Shown here piece by piece: positions 53,708 to 61,507 of a stretch of 64,000 bases of DNA; position 1 is the stretch's first letter, and every line of letters starts with the position of its first letter. The notes beneath the pieces are model-generated. The model did no database searches, was not told the DNA's origin, and saw nothing but the letters and a program-made list of their open reading frames with translations. Location: assembly GCF_008923185.1 (NCBI RefSeq), contig NZ_WBMT01000016.1, positions 186,001 through 250,000 on the forward strand. Direction: 5' to 3'. This stretch comes from Actinomadura rudentiformis. Its GTDB lineage: Bacteria; Actinomycetota; Actinomycetes; Streptosporangiales; Streptosporangiaceae. The position numbers and the translations under genes were made by a program.

Positions 53708-53752
53708 ACTTAACGAACGATCGATAGAGGAAACGTCACTTAACGAACGATC
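53708..53752. promoter_or_regulatory. tandem TetR-type operators of the importer/LLM promoter
   Basis: ACTTAACGAACGATC occurs at 53708-53722 and 53738-53752, a period of exactly 30 bp (about three helical turns), so both sites face the same side of the DNA. The core CGAACGATCG/T recurs inverted at 59525-59536 before the acyl-CoA dehydrogenase gene. They lie between the divergent LLM and importer genes. Confidence 0.7.
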
Positions 53753-53783
53753 TGTAAGTAGCTCGGCACGGCAGGGAGGCCGG

Positions 53784-54599
53784 ATGCTCGATATCGAAGG
53801 GCTCGTCGTCCGCTACGGCGGACGCGAGCCGGTACTCCATGGAGTGAGCCTCGAGGTCACCGAGGCAGGTGTGGTGGCGCTGCTCGGCGCCAACGGCGCG
53901 GGCAAGACCTCCCTCATGCGGGCCGTCTCGGGCACGTTGCCGCTGCACGGGGGGTCGGTCGCCGCAGGGTCGATCCGGTTCCTCGGCAAGGACATCGCCG
54001 GCAAGGACCCGGCGGCCGTCGTGGCCGGCGGGCTGGTGCAGACCCCCGAGGGACGGCATGTGTTCGGCGCGCTCACCGTCGACGAGAACCTCGACGCGGG
54101 CGCCATCACCGTCCGGTCCCGCGAAGCGAAGGAACGCACGCGCCGCCAGATGTTCGAGCTGTTCCCCCGGCTGGCCGAGCGGCGCCGCCAGCGCGCGGGC
54201 ACGCTGTCCGGCGGCGAGCAGCAGATGCTGGCCATCGCCCGCGCGCTGATGTCCCAGCCGAAGCTGCTGCTGCTCGACGAGCCCTCGCTCGGCCTGGCGC
54301 CGCTGCTGGTGAAGCAGATCGGCGAGACGGTACGCGAGATCAGCCGCGACGGGGTCCCCGTGCTGCTGGTGGAGCAGAACGCGGCGATGGCGCTGTCGGT
54401 CGCCCACCGGGCGTACGTCCTGGAGCTGGGCCGCGTCGTGCTGAGCGGGCCGGCCGGCGAACTGTCCCACAGCGACGAGGTCCGCCGGCTCTACCTGGGA
54501 GAGGACCCGGCCGGCGACGAGGCCGGGACCCCGGACGGGAAACCCCGGGGCGTCCGCGGAGACCTGGCCACGCGCCGCCTGGCCCGGTGGGCGGGATGA
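53784..54599 (+). CDS. livF: branched-chain-type ABC transporter ATP-binding protein (LivF-like)
   Basis: The 271-residue product has Walker A GANGAGKTS (near residue 36), LSGGEQQMLAIARAL signature and LLLLDEPSLGLAP Walker B. VQTPEGRHVFGALTVDENL is typical of LivF. A Gly/Arg-rich tail of ~25 residues follows the domain. It is the first gene of a five-gene importer operon behind the tandem operators, and its stop overlaps the livG start as ATGA. Confidence 0.92.
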   Translation: MLDIEGLVVRYGGREPVLHGVSLEVTEAGVVALLGANGAGKTSLMRAVSGTLPLHGGSVAAGSIRFLGKDIAGKDPAAVVAGGLVQTPEGRHVFGALTVDENLDAGAITVRSREAKERTRRQMFELFPRLAERRRQRAGTLSGGEQQMLAIARALMSQPKLLLLDEPSLGLAPLLVKQIGETVREISRDGVPVLLVEQNAAMALSVAHRAYVLELGRVVLSGPAGELSHSDEVRRLYLGEDPAGDEAGTPDGKPRGVRGDLATRRLARWAG

Positions 54600-55453
54600 G
54601 CGCGCCACGCCTGGCCGTGGACGAGGTGACCTTGGCGTTCAGCGGCCTGCTCGCGCTGGACAAGGTGGCGTTCACCGTCGAGCCGGGCTCGATCCACGCG
54701 GTCATCGGCCCCAACGGAGCCGGGAAGTCGTCGCTGCTCAATGTCCTGTGCGGCATCTATCCCGTGACCGGCGGGCGCATCCTGGTGGACGAGCAGGAGG
54801 TGACGCGGCTGCGGCCGGACCGGGTCGCGGCGCTGGGAGTCGGCAGGACCTTCCAGAACATCGTCGTCTCGCCGCGGGAGTCCGTGCTGGACAACCTGAT
54901 GGTCGGGCGGCACGGGCTGACCCGCGCCGGCCTGGTCTCGACCGCGTTGTGGCTCGGCCGCCGTGAACAGCGCCGCCACGAGGCGCGGGTGCGGGAGATC
55001 GCCGAGTTCGTCGGGCTGTCGGACAAGCTGGACAGCACCGCCGGGCGGCTGCCGTTCGGCGACCTCAAACGGCTGGAGTTCGCCAGGGCGCTGTGCCTGG
55101 AGCCGCGCCTGCTCATCCTGGACGAGCCGGTCGCGGGCCTGAACGCCACGGAGAGCTGGGAGCTGGGGCAGCTCGTCCTCGCGGCGCGCGCGTCACTCGA
55201 CCTCACCGTGGTCTTCGTCGAGCACGACATGGGCGTGGTCATGTCGATCGCCGACCGCATCACGGTGCTCGACTTCGGCCGCGTCGTCGCCGAAGGCACA
55301 CCCGCCGAAGTGCGCAGCGACCCGACGGTGGTCAGCGCCTACCTCGGTGCGCCCGACGAGCCCGATCCCGACGAGTCCGATCCCGACGAGCCCGATCCCG
55401 ACGACTCCCTGACCGCCGAGACCGAACCTCGGGCAGAGAGGACCTCACCATGA
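54596..55453 (+). CDS. livG: branched-chain-type ABC transporter ATP-binding protein (LivG-like)
   Basis: The 285-residue product starts at the ATGA overlap with livF. It has Walker A GPNGAGKSS, VGRTFQNIVVSPRESVLDNLMVGRHG, the degenerate LPFGDLKRLEFARAL in place of a full LSGGQ-type signature, and LLILDEPVAGLN. The ABC signature deviation deserves notice, since the partner LivF has a normal one. The C-terminus is a highly acidic tail built of three 15-nt repeats. It is coupled to livH by another ATGA. Confidence 0.9.
   Translation: MSAPRLAVDEVTLAFSGLLALDKVAFTVEPGSIHAVIGPNGAGKSSLLNVLCGIYPVTGGRILVDEQEVTRLRPDRVAALGVGRTFQNIVVSPRESVLDNLMVGRHGLTRAGLVSTALWLGRREQRRHEARVREIAEFVGLSDKLDSTAGRLPFGDLKRLEFARALCLEPRLLILDEPVAGLNATESWELGQLVLAARASLDLTVVFVEHDMGVVMSIADRITVLDFGRVVAEGTPAEVRSDPTVVSAYLGAPDEPDPDESDPDEPDPDDSLTAETEPRAERTSP
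55355..55408 (+). repeat. 15-nt in-frame repeats coding an acidic tail in LivG
   Basis: GACGAGYCCGATCCC occurs at 55355-55369, 55370-55384 and 55385-55399, followed by a partial copy to 55408. Each copy encodes Asp-Glu-Pro/Ser-Asp-Pro. The reading frame is kept, so the tail can expand or contract without harming the ATPase. Confidence 0.85.
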
Positions 55454-56340
55454 CCCGCCTGCTGGAACTGCTCGTCAACGGTGTGTCCCTGGGCTTGCTG
55501 TACGCGCTCATCACGCTGGGGTTCGTCATCGTCTTCAAGGCCACCCGGACGGTCAACTTCGCGCACGCGTCGTTCCTGCTGCTCGGTGTCTATGTGGTCG
55601 CCTCGACCCAGCCGCGGATCGGGTTCGCCGCGGCGGCGCTGCTCGGGCTCGCCGTCGCGGGCGCGCTCGGTCTGGCGACCGAGCGGCTGCTGACGAGCCG
55701 CATCGAGATGCACAACCACCACGCGATGGCGATCGCCACCATCGGGTTGAACGTCGTGCTGACCGCCGAGCTGACGCGGCGGCTGGAGGAACGGGTGCTC
55801 CCGCTGGGCGCGCCGTGGGACGGCCACGTGGTCGACATCGGCCCGCTGACCCTCCCGCTCACCGTCGTCATCACCGTGGTGGCGGTACCGCTGCTGATCG
55901 GCGGCCTCACCGCGCTGCTCACGCTGACCGGCTGGGGGCTGGCGATGCGAGCGTCCATCGCCGACGCCGAGGGCGCGGCGCTGGTGGGCATCCGCCTTCG
56001 CCGGGTGTCGGCCACCGCGTGGGTGATGGCCGGGCTGCTGGCCACCACCGCCGGCATCGGCCTGGCCTCGTTCCCCAGTCCCGGTGTCAGTGTGAGCCTG
56101 GAGGCCGTCGCGATCACCGCGTTCCCGGCCGCCATCATCGGCGGGTTCGACTCGCTCGGCGGGGCCATCGCGGGCGGGCTCATCGTCGGGGTCGTCCAGG
56201 TCATGGTGTCCGGTCACCAGGACTCGCTCGACTTCCTCGGGCTCGGCGTCGGTGACGTCGTGGCCTACCTCGTGATGATCATCGTCCTGCTGTGGCGACC
56301 GTCCGGACTGTTCGGGTCGAAGGAGTTCAGCCGTGTCTGA
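55450..56340 (+). CDS. livH: branched-chain-type ABC transporter permease (LivH-like)
   Basis: The 296-residue product starts at the ATGA overlap with livG. It has about eight hydrophobic helices, the opening NGVSLGLLYALITLGFVIVFKATRTVNFAHASFLLLGVYV characteristic of LivH, and the ATPase-coupling loop with MRASIADAEGAALVGI. AITAFPAAIIGGFDSLGGAIAGGLIVGVVQV is the conserved C-terminal part. It overlaps livM by 8 nt. Confidence 0.92.
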   Translation: MTRLLELLVNGVSLGLLYALITLGFVIVFKATRTVNFAHASFLLLGVYVVASTQPRIGFAAAALLGLAVAGALGLATERLLTSRIEMHNHHAMAIATIGLNVVLTAELTRRLEERVLPLGAPWDGHVVDIGPLTLPLTVVITVVAVPLLIGGLTALLTLTGWGLAMRASIADAEGAALVGIRLRRVSATAWVMAGLLATTAGIGLASFPSPGVSVSLEAVAITAFPAAIIGGFDSLGGAIAGGLIVGVVQVMVSGHQDSLDFLGLGVGDVVAYLVMIIVLLWRPSGLFGSKEFSRV

Positions 56341-57478
56341 CGACACCATCGCACCTCCCCGCTCCACCGCCGCCGAGGCGCCGCCGCCGTCGGGTGCGCC
56401 GGCCACCGCGCCCTCCTCTGCCCGGTCGCGCCGGGTGCTGGGCGCAGCCGCCATGGTCGCCGCGCTCGCCGTCCCGCTGGTGCTGCCGTTCTACGTGGAC
56501 GCGTTCTGGCTGCGCATCGGCCTGTTCGCCATGGCCGCGGCCGTCGGGGCGCTCGGCCTGACCATCCTGTTCGGCGCGGCCGGGCAGCTGTCACTCGGCC
56601 ACGCGTTCTTCGTCGCGGTCGGCACGTACGGGTACGGGTTCCTCGCCGGCGACGACCACGGTCAGGTGAAGGGCCTGGGTCTGCCCCCGCTCCTGGCGGC
56701 CGTGCTCGCGATCCTGTTCGCCGGGTTGTGCGGCCTGCTGTTCAGCCCGGTCGCCAGCAGGCTGCGCGGCATCTATCTCGGGATCGCCTCGCTCGGCCTG
56801 GTCTTCCTCGGCCACCATCTGCTGCTCAACCTGCCGGCGGTCACCGGAGGCTACGACGGGCGCTCGGTCGAGCCGTTCGCGCTGGGCGGGTTCACCTTCT
56901 CCGACGTCTCGGACCGCCTTGTGCTCGGCATTCCGTTCGGGGCGGTGGAGAGCCTTTGGTACCTCTTCTTGGCGGTCACCGTGGTGGCGACGCTGGTCGC
57001 GCGCAACGTGCTGCGGGGCCGGCCCGGCAGGGCGTTCCGCCTCATGCGCGACAGCGAGGTGGGCGCCGCCGCGATGGGCGTACGCGTCCAGCGCGCCAAG
57101 GCGGGCGCGTTCGTCCTGTCCTCCATGTACGCCGGCACCGCGGGCGTGCTGACCGCGCTGGCCTTCCAGCGCGCCGTTCCCGACTACTTCGACCTGCAGC
57201 TGTCCATCGACTTCCTCGCCATGATCATCCTGGGTGGGCTCGGCTCGACGTCGGGCGCGCTCGTCGGCGCGACGTTCGTGATCGCGCTGCCGATCGTGCT
57301 GTCCCGGTACGCGGACGTGCTGCCGCTCGTCGTGGCGCCCGGGCAGGAAGGGATCCAGGCCTCGTTCGCCGCGACGTTCGTGTACGGCGTGCTCGTCGTG
57401 ATCGTCATGCTGACCCAGCCCGGCGGGCTCCGCGCGATGGTGCACTCCCTCCGGGACCGCCGCTCCACCGCCCACTGA
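56333..57478 (+). CDS. livM: branched-chain-type ABC transporter permease (LivM-like)
   Basis: The 381-residue product starts at GTG 56333 inside the end of livH. A soluble N-terminal ~35 residues (Ala/Pro/Ser-rich) precede the helices. ALGLTILFGAAGQLSLGHAFFVAVGTYGYG and the coupling loop FRLMRDSEVGAAAMGVRVQRAKAGAFVLSSMYAGTAGVL are diagnostic of LivM. LAMIILGGLGSTSGALVGATFVIALPIVL follows. It forms the channel with LivH. A direct repeat fills the 63-nt gap before the binding-protein gene. Confidence 0.92.
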   Translation: MSDDTIAPPRSTAAEAPPPSGAPATAPSSARSRRVLGAAAMVAALAVPLVLPFYVDAFWLRIGLFAMAAAVGALGLTILFGAAGQLSLGHAFFVAVGTYGYGFLAGDDHGQVKGLGLPPLLAAVLAILFAGLCGLLFSPVASRLRGIYLGIASLGLVFLGHHLLLNLPAVTGGYDGRSVEPFALGGFTFSDVSDRLVLGIPFGAVESLWYLFLAVTVVATLVARNVLRGRPGRAFRLMRDSEVGAAAMGVRVQRAKAGAFVLSSMYAGTAGVLTALAFQRAVPDYFDLQLSIDFLAMIILGGLGSTSGALVGATFVIALPIVLSRYADVLPLVVAPGQEGIQASFAATFVYGVLVVIVMLTQPGGLRAMVHSLRDRRSTAH

Positions 57479-57483
57479 CACGG

Positions 57484-57517
57484 CCCCGAACCACCCCGTC
57501 AACCCCTGAACCACCCC
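57484..57517 (+). repeat. direct repeat between livM and the binding-protein gene
   Basis: CCCCGAACCACCCC at 57484-57497 recurs as CCCCTGAACCACCCC at 57503-57517 (period 19-20). It is not stop-spanning, but it is the same kind of intercistronic duplication seen after other genes here. Confidence 0.7.
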
Positions 57518-57541
57518 CTCCGTTCACCTGGAGAAAATCAC

Positions 57542-58777
57542 ATGAACCGGTCCCGTCCACGCGTCCTCACGGCGGCCGCCGTCGCGCTCGCTCTGTCCGT
57601 CACCGCATGCTCGCCCAAGGCCGCGAGCTCGAAGTCCGCCCCGGGTGTCAGCGACTCCACCATCAAGCTCGGCATGCTGGTGGACATGACCGGCCCGTTC
57701 GCGACCTCCGGCAAGACCAGCAACACCGCCAGCCAGTTCGCCGTCGAGGAGATCAACGCGGCCGGCGGGGTGTGCGGCCGCAAGATCGAACTGGTCGCGC
57801 GCGACCACGGATACGACGTGCAGAAGGCGGTCACCGCCTATGACGAGGTCGCGCCCCAGGTCCTGGGCTTTCTCAACGTCTACGGGTCGGCGATCACCTC
57901 CGCGCTGCGGGACAAGATCTCCGCCAACGACGCGCTCGTCGGGCTGACGGCGTTCGCGCCCACGCTGCTCGGCGATCCGCATCTCATCGTGGTCGGCTCC
58001 ACGTACGACATCCAGGCGGTCAACAGCGTCGACTGGATGGTGCGCGAGGGCATGCTGAAGCGCGGGGACACGCTCGGGCACATCTACCTGCAGGGCGAGA
58101 TCGGCGAGAACAGCCTGAAGGGCAGCAAGTACGCGACGCAGCAGCTGGGGCTCAAGCTGGCCAGCCAGCAGATCAAGCCGACCGACGCCGACCTCACCAG
58201 CCAGGTGAACGCGATGAAGTCGGCCGGTGCGAAGGCGATCCTGCTGGACTCCACGGCGAAGCAGACCGCGGCGGTGGCCGGTGCCGCCCGGGGTGCCGGG
58301 CTGGATGTCCCGATCATGGGCAATGTCGCCACGTTCGCCACGAGCCTGCTGTCGACGGCCGCCGCACCCGCGCTGCTCAAGAACTACTACCGGGTGTCGG
58401 GCATCGGACTCCTCGGTGCGGACACGCCCGAGGTGACCAAGCTCGCCGGCAAGTGGAAGGCCAAGTTCGGCGCGGTGCAGCCGGAGTCGGGCGGCGCGGT
58501 CGTGCTCTCGTACGTGACGACCCACCTGTTCGCCAAGATCATCGGCGGCACGTGCGGTGACCTGACGCGCAAGGGCGTGCTCGCGGCCCGCGCCAAGGTC
58601 ACCGACTTCAGCATCGCGGGGCTGGGACCGGCGCTCAACCTGTCCGACCCGGCGCAGCCGACCTCGCGGGCGAGCCAGATTCACCGCCCCGACAAGTCCG
58701 TCTACGCCGGCATGAAGGTCGTGGAGGACTTCAAGGCCTCCGACCTCGCCAAGAAGTACCAAGTGCAGGCCGGCTAG
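57542..58777 (+). CDS. branched-chain-type ABC transporter substrate-binding lipoprotein
   Basis: The 411-residue product has a signal ending LSVTAC (Cys at ~23) and a Peripla_BP_6 fold: IKLGMLVDMTGPFATSGKTSNTASQFAVEEINAAGGVCGRKIEL, and HIYLQGEIGENSLKGSKYATQQLGL. Members bind branched-chain amino acids, amides or aromatic acids. With beta-oxidation genes next door, a carboxylic acid or aromatic acid is more likely than leucine (inference). The start ATG has GGAGA upstream. It is the last gene of the importer operon. Confidence 0.9.
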   Translation: MNRSRPRVLTAAAVALALSVTACSPKAASSKSAPGVSDSTIKLGMLVDMTGPFATSGKTSNTASQFAVEEINAAGGVCGRKIELVARDHGYDVQKAVTAYDEVAPQVLGFLNVYGSAITSALRDKISANDALVGLTAFAPTLLGDPHLIVVGSTYDIQAVNSVDWMVREGMLKRGDTLGHIYLQGEIGENSLKGSKYATQQLGLKLASQQIKPTDADLTSQVNAMKSAGAKAILLDSTAKQTAAVAGAARGAGLDVPIMGNVATFATSLLSTAAAPALLKNYYRVSGIGLLGADTPEVTKLAGKWKAKFGAVQPESGGAVVLSYVTTHLFAKIIGGTCGDLTRKGVLAARAKVTDFSIAGLGPALNLSDPAQPTSRASQIHRPDKSVYAGMKVVEDFKASDLAKKYQVQAG

Positions 58778-58826
58778 CGCGGAAATCCCGCGCAGGCCGG
58801 ATGTTCGATACACATAGGATGGGGTT

Positions 58827-59477
58827 ATGGCCACACGCGGCACGGCCGATGCTGAGCCGGTTCGAAAGCAGCCGGTTCGAAAGCAGCCGGCGGCGGTGAC
58901 CCGGGGCGGTGGACTCGCGGCGATCATGGGTGCGGCTCGCGAGATCTTCGCTGAGCGCGGCTACCACGGGGCGTCGATCCGGGACATCGCCAAGGGGGCG
59001 GGGCTGAGCCTGTCGGCCCTGTACTACTACTACGACGGCAAGCAGGAGCTGCTCCACGCGTTGCTGGAGGACGCCCTCGCGGACTGTTTCCACGGCTGCC
59101 AGGTCGCGCTGCGCGCAGCCGGGGACGACCCGGCGGCGCGGCTGGGCGCCTTCGTGCGCGCCATAGTGGAGTACCGGGTGCGGCGCCAGGTGGACAGCCT
59201 GCTGGCCCTGCGCGAGATAAGGAATCTGGAGCCGGAACTGCTGGAACGGTTCGTCGAGCGACGGGACGCGCTGCCCAGGCTGCTGCGAGAGATCATCGAC
59301 GACGGTGTGGCGCGCGGTGCCTTCGTCACGCCCTACCCCGACGAGGCCCAGCGGGCGATCCTCGGGATGTGCAACGCGGTCGCGCAGTGGTACCAGCCGT
59401 CCGGTGATCTGGGCGTGAACGACCTGGTCGACCGGTACATCCACCTGTCGCTCACTCTCGTGCAGCACCGCCCGTAG
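58827..59477 (+). CDS. TetR-family regulator, probably of the importer and acyl-CoA genes
   Basis: The 216-residue product has a flexible N-terminus with a duplicated PVRKQ, then a TetR helix-turn-helix (ASIRDIAKGAGLSLSALYYYYDGKQELLHALLEDAL, residues ~50-85) and a ligand domain resembling KstR/PaaR-type acyl-CoA-responsive regulators. It lies between the importer operon and the acyl-CoA dehydrogenase operon, both of which carry the CGAACGATCG operator core. It is therefore the natural candidate for binding it, with an acyl-CoA as inducer (inference). Confidence 0.88.
   Translation: MATRGTADAEPVRKQPVRKQPAAVTRGGGLAAIMGAAREIFAERGYHGASIRDIAKGAGLSLSALYYYYDGKQELLHALLEDALADCFHGCQVALRAAGDDPAARLGAFVRAIVEYRVRRQVDSLLALREIRNLEPELLERFVERRDALPRLLREIIDDGVARGAFVTPYPDEAQRAILGMCNAVAQWYQPSGDLGVNDLVDRYIHLSLTLVQHRP
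58857..58886 (+). repeat. 15-nt in-frame tandem repeat in the TetR gene
   Basis: CCGGTTCGAAAGCAG at 58857-58871 is repeated at 58872-58886 and encodes PVRKQ twice in the disordered N-terminal arm before the DNA-binding domain. Confidence 0.9.
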
Positions 59478-59520
59478 GACCACCACCATCCGGATCTGCA
59501 CCTCCGGCACATCGTGGCCA

Positions 59521-59538
59521 TTTAACGATCGTTCGACA
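59521..59538. promoter_or_regulatory. TetR-type operator of the acyl-CoA dehydrogenase operon
   Basis: TTTAACGATCGTTCGACA contains the perfect 10-bp palindrome AACGATCGTT (59524-59533). Read on the other strand it gives CGAACGATCGTTA, matching the cores of both sites at 53708 and 53738. It is immediately upstream of the AGAGGAG ribosome site, a repressing position. Confidence 0.7.
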
Positions 59539-59550
59539 AGGTAGAGGAGA

Positions 59551-60702
59551 ATGATGCGCCGCACCGTCTTCGACGACGACCATGAGGTCTTCCGGGCCAC
59601 CGTTCGCGACGTCCTCGCCCGCGAGGTGGTCCCGGTCTTCCCCGAGTGGGAGAAGGCGGGTGCGGCGCCCCGCGGCTTCTACCGGCTGCTGGGCAAGCTG
59701 GGCGTCCTCGGCGTGCGGGTCCCGGAGGAGTACGGGGGCGGTGGCCAGTCCAGCTTCAAGTTCAACGCCGTGGTGAACGAGGAGATGGCACGCGCGAAGC
59801 TGGGCCTCGGCACGGTACGGGTGCACACCGACATCGTGCTGCCGTACCTGTTGCGCTACACCGACGACGAGCAGAAACGGCGCTGGCTGCCCGGCGTGGC
59901 CGACGGCGGGCTGATGACGGCGATCGCGATGACCGAGCCGGGCACCGGGTCCGATCTCGCCGGCATCACCACCACCGCGACGCGGGACGGTGACCACTGG
60001 ATCCTCAACGGCGCCAAGACGTTCATCACCGGTGCCGTCAACGCCGACCTCGTGCTCGTCGTCGCCCGCACGTCGGTATCGCCGGGCAACCGCCGGGCGG
60101 GGCTGAGCATCCTCGTCGTCGACACGTCGTCGCCGGGTTTCTCGGTGGGCCGCAACCTGGCGAAGATCGGCCTCAAGGCGCAGGACACCGCCGAGCTTGC
60201 CTTCGACGACGTCCGCGTTCCGGCGGAGAACCTGCTGGGGGAGGAGGGCCGCGCGTTCGAGTACCTGGGCCACAACCTCGCGCAGGAACGGCTGTCGATC
60301 GCGGTGAACGCGCAGGCGGCGGCAGCGGCGGCGGTAGACCTGACCCTCGCGTACGTGACCGAGCGGAACGTGTTCGGCAAGCCGCTGTCGGGCTTCCAGA
60401 ACACCAAGTTCGTGCTCGCCGAATGCGCGGCCGAAGTGGAGGCCGGCCAGGCGATGGTCGACCGCGCGCTGGAGGAGCACGACGCCGGCGGGCTGAGCGT
60501 CGCCGACGCGGCCAAGGTGAAGCTCTTCTGCACCGAGCTGCAGTCGCGGGTCGTCGACAAGTGCCTGCAACTGCACGGCGGCTACGGATACGTGCTGGAA
60601 TACCCGATCGCCCGCATGTACGCCGACGCGAGGGTCACCCGCATCTTCGGCGGCACCAGCGAGGTGATGAAGAGCATCATCGCCAAGTCCATCGGCCTCT
60701 GA
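59551..60702 (+). CDS. acyl-CoA dehydrogenase (LCAD-like)
   Basis: The product has 383 residues from ATG 59551; ATG 59554 is better spaced from GAGGAG (59544-59549). FAD- and substrate-binding blocks are MTEPGTGSDLAGITTTA, FITGAVNADLVLVVART, and QLHGGYGYVLEYPIARMYADARVTRIFGGTSEVMKSIIAKSIG. The usual catalytic Glu of the IYEGT motif is Gly (IFGGT), as in LCAD/isovaleryl-type enzymes, where the base is on another helix. Glu246 in AQERLSIAV is the candidate. It makes the 2-enoyl-CoA used by the next gene. The stop is in a duplication. Confidence 0.92.
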   Translation: MMRRTVFDDDHEVFRATVRDVLAREVVPVFPEWEKAGAAPRGFYRLLGKLGVLGVRVPEEYGGGGQSSFKFNAVVNEEMARAKLGLGTVRVHTDIVLPYLLRYTDDEQKRRWLPGVADGGLMTAIAMTEPGTGSDLAGITTTATRDGDHWILNGAKTFITGAVNADLVLVVARTSVSPGNRRAGLSILVVDTSSPGFSVGRNLAKIGLKAQDTAELAFDDVRVPAENLLGEEGRAFEYLGHNLAQERLSIAVNAQAAAAAAVDLTLAYVTERNVFGKPLSGFQNTKFVLAECAAEVEAGQAMVDRALEEHDAGGLSVADAAKVKLFCTELQSRVVDKCLQLHGGYGYVLEYPIARMYADARVTRIFGGTSEVMKSIIAKSIGL

Positions 60703-60738
60703 GGAACACCCGCCTTCGAGGACACCCGCCTTTGAGGA
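60700..60738 (+). repeat. stop-spanning ~17-nt repeat between acyl-CoA dehydrogenase and crotonase genes
   Basis: TGAGGAACACCCGCCTT (60700-60716), CGAGGACACCCGCCTTT (60717-60733) and the start of a third copy, TGAGGAG (60732-60738), follow each other. Copy 1 begins with the TGA of the dehydrogenase. The third partial copy supplies the GAGGAG ribosome site of the crotonase gene, so the region has three GAGGA motifs in a row. Confidence 0.8.
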
Positions 60739-60745
60739 GTGACGA

Positions 60746-61507
60746 ATGAGCACAGTGCTGACCGAGTTCGGCGACGGGATCGCGGTCATCACCATCAACC
60801 GGCCGGAGGCGCGCAACGCGGTCGACCTGGAGACGACCAAGGCGATCGCCGCCGCGATCGACGAGCTGGAGGCCCGGCCGGACCTGCTGGTCGGGATCCT
60901 CACCGGCGCGGGCGGCACCTTCTCCTCCGGCATGGACCTGAAGGCGTTCGCGCGCGGTGAGCGTCCGGCCCTGCCGGGGCGCGGCTTCGCCGGCATCACC
61001 GAGCGCCCGCCGAGCAAACCGCTGATCGCCGCGGTCGAGGGATGGGCGGCCGCGGGCGGCTGCGAGCTGGCGCTCGCCGCCGACCTGGTGGTCGCGGCAC
61101 GGGACGCCACGTTCAGCCTGCCCGAGGTCAAGCGCGGGCTGATCGCGGTGGGAGGCGGCCTGCTGCGGGTGGCGAAGGCACTGCCGTACCACCTGGCCAT
61201 GCATCTGGTGCTCACGGGCGACCCGCTCCCGGCCACGAAGGCGCATGAGTACGGGCTGGTCAACGTGCTCACCGAGCCGGGCGGCGCGCTCGGCGAAGCG
61301 CGGGCTCTGGCCGGCCGGATCGCCGCCAACGCGCCGTTCGCGGTGCGCGCGTCCAAGCAGATCGTCGCGGCGTCGGTGAGCTACACCGACGCGGAGGCGT
61401 TCGCGGAGCAGCGGAAGGTGTGGTTGGAGGTGACGGCGTCCGCCGACGCGATGGAGGGCGCCCGCGCCTTCGCAGAGAAGCGGGCGCCGGTCTGGCAGGA
61501 CCGCTGA
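60746..61507 (+). CDS. enoyl-CoA hydratase/isomerase (crotonase family)
   Basis: The 253-residue product has AVITINRPEARNAVDLET, the oxyanion hole GAGGTFSSGMDLKAF and VEGWAAAGGCELALAADLVVAARDA, then FSLPEVKRGLIAVGGGLLRVAKALP. The first catalytic Glu (PEV) is conserved. The second acidic position of true hydratases is not evident in the GGGLLRVAK region, so isomerase or other crotonase chemistry is possible. GAGGAG precedes the ATG. It is cotranscribed with the acyl-CoA dehydrogenase and ends immediately against the converging MaoC gene. Confidence 0.88.
   Translation: MSTVLTEFGDGIAVITINRPEARNAVDLETTKAIAAAIDELEARPDLLVGILTGAGGTFSSGMDLKAFARGERPALPGRGFAGITERPPSKPLIAAVEGWAAAGGCELALAADLVVAARDATFSLPEVKRGLIAVGGGLLRVAKALPYHLAMHLVLTGDPLPATKAHEYGLVNVLTEPGGALGEARALAGRIAANAPFAVRASKQIVAASVSYTDAEAFAEQRKVWLEVTASADAMEGARAFAEKRAPVWQDR

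Noticed and set aside
53708..53752. Repeats with a 30-bp period considered as a mini-CRISPR
   Set aside because: Only two copies of 15 bp, in a divergent promoter, no cas genes, and the core recurs at another promoter; operators fit better.
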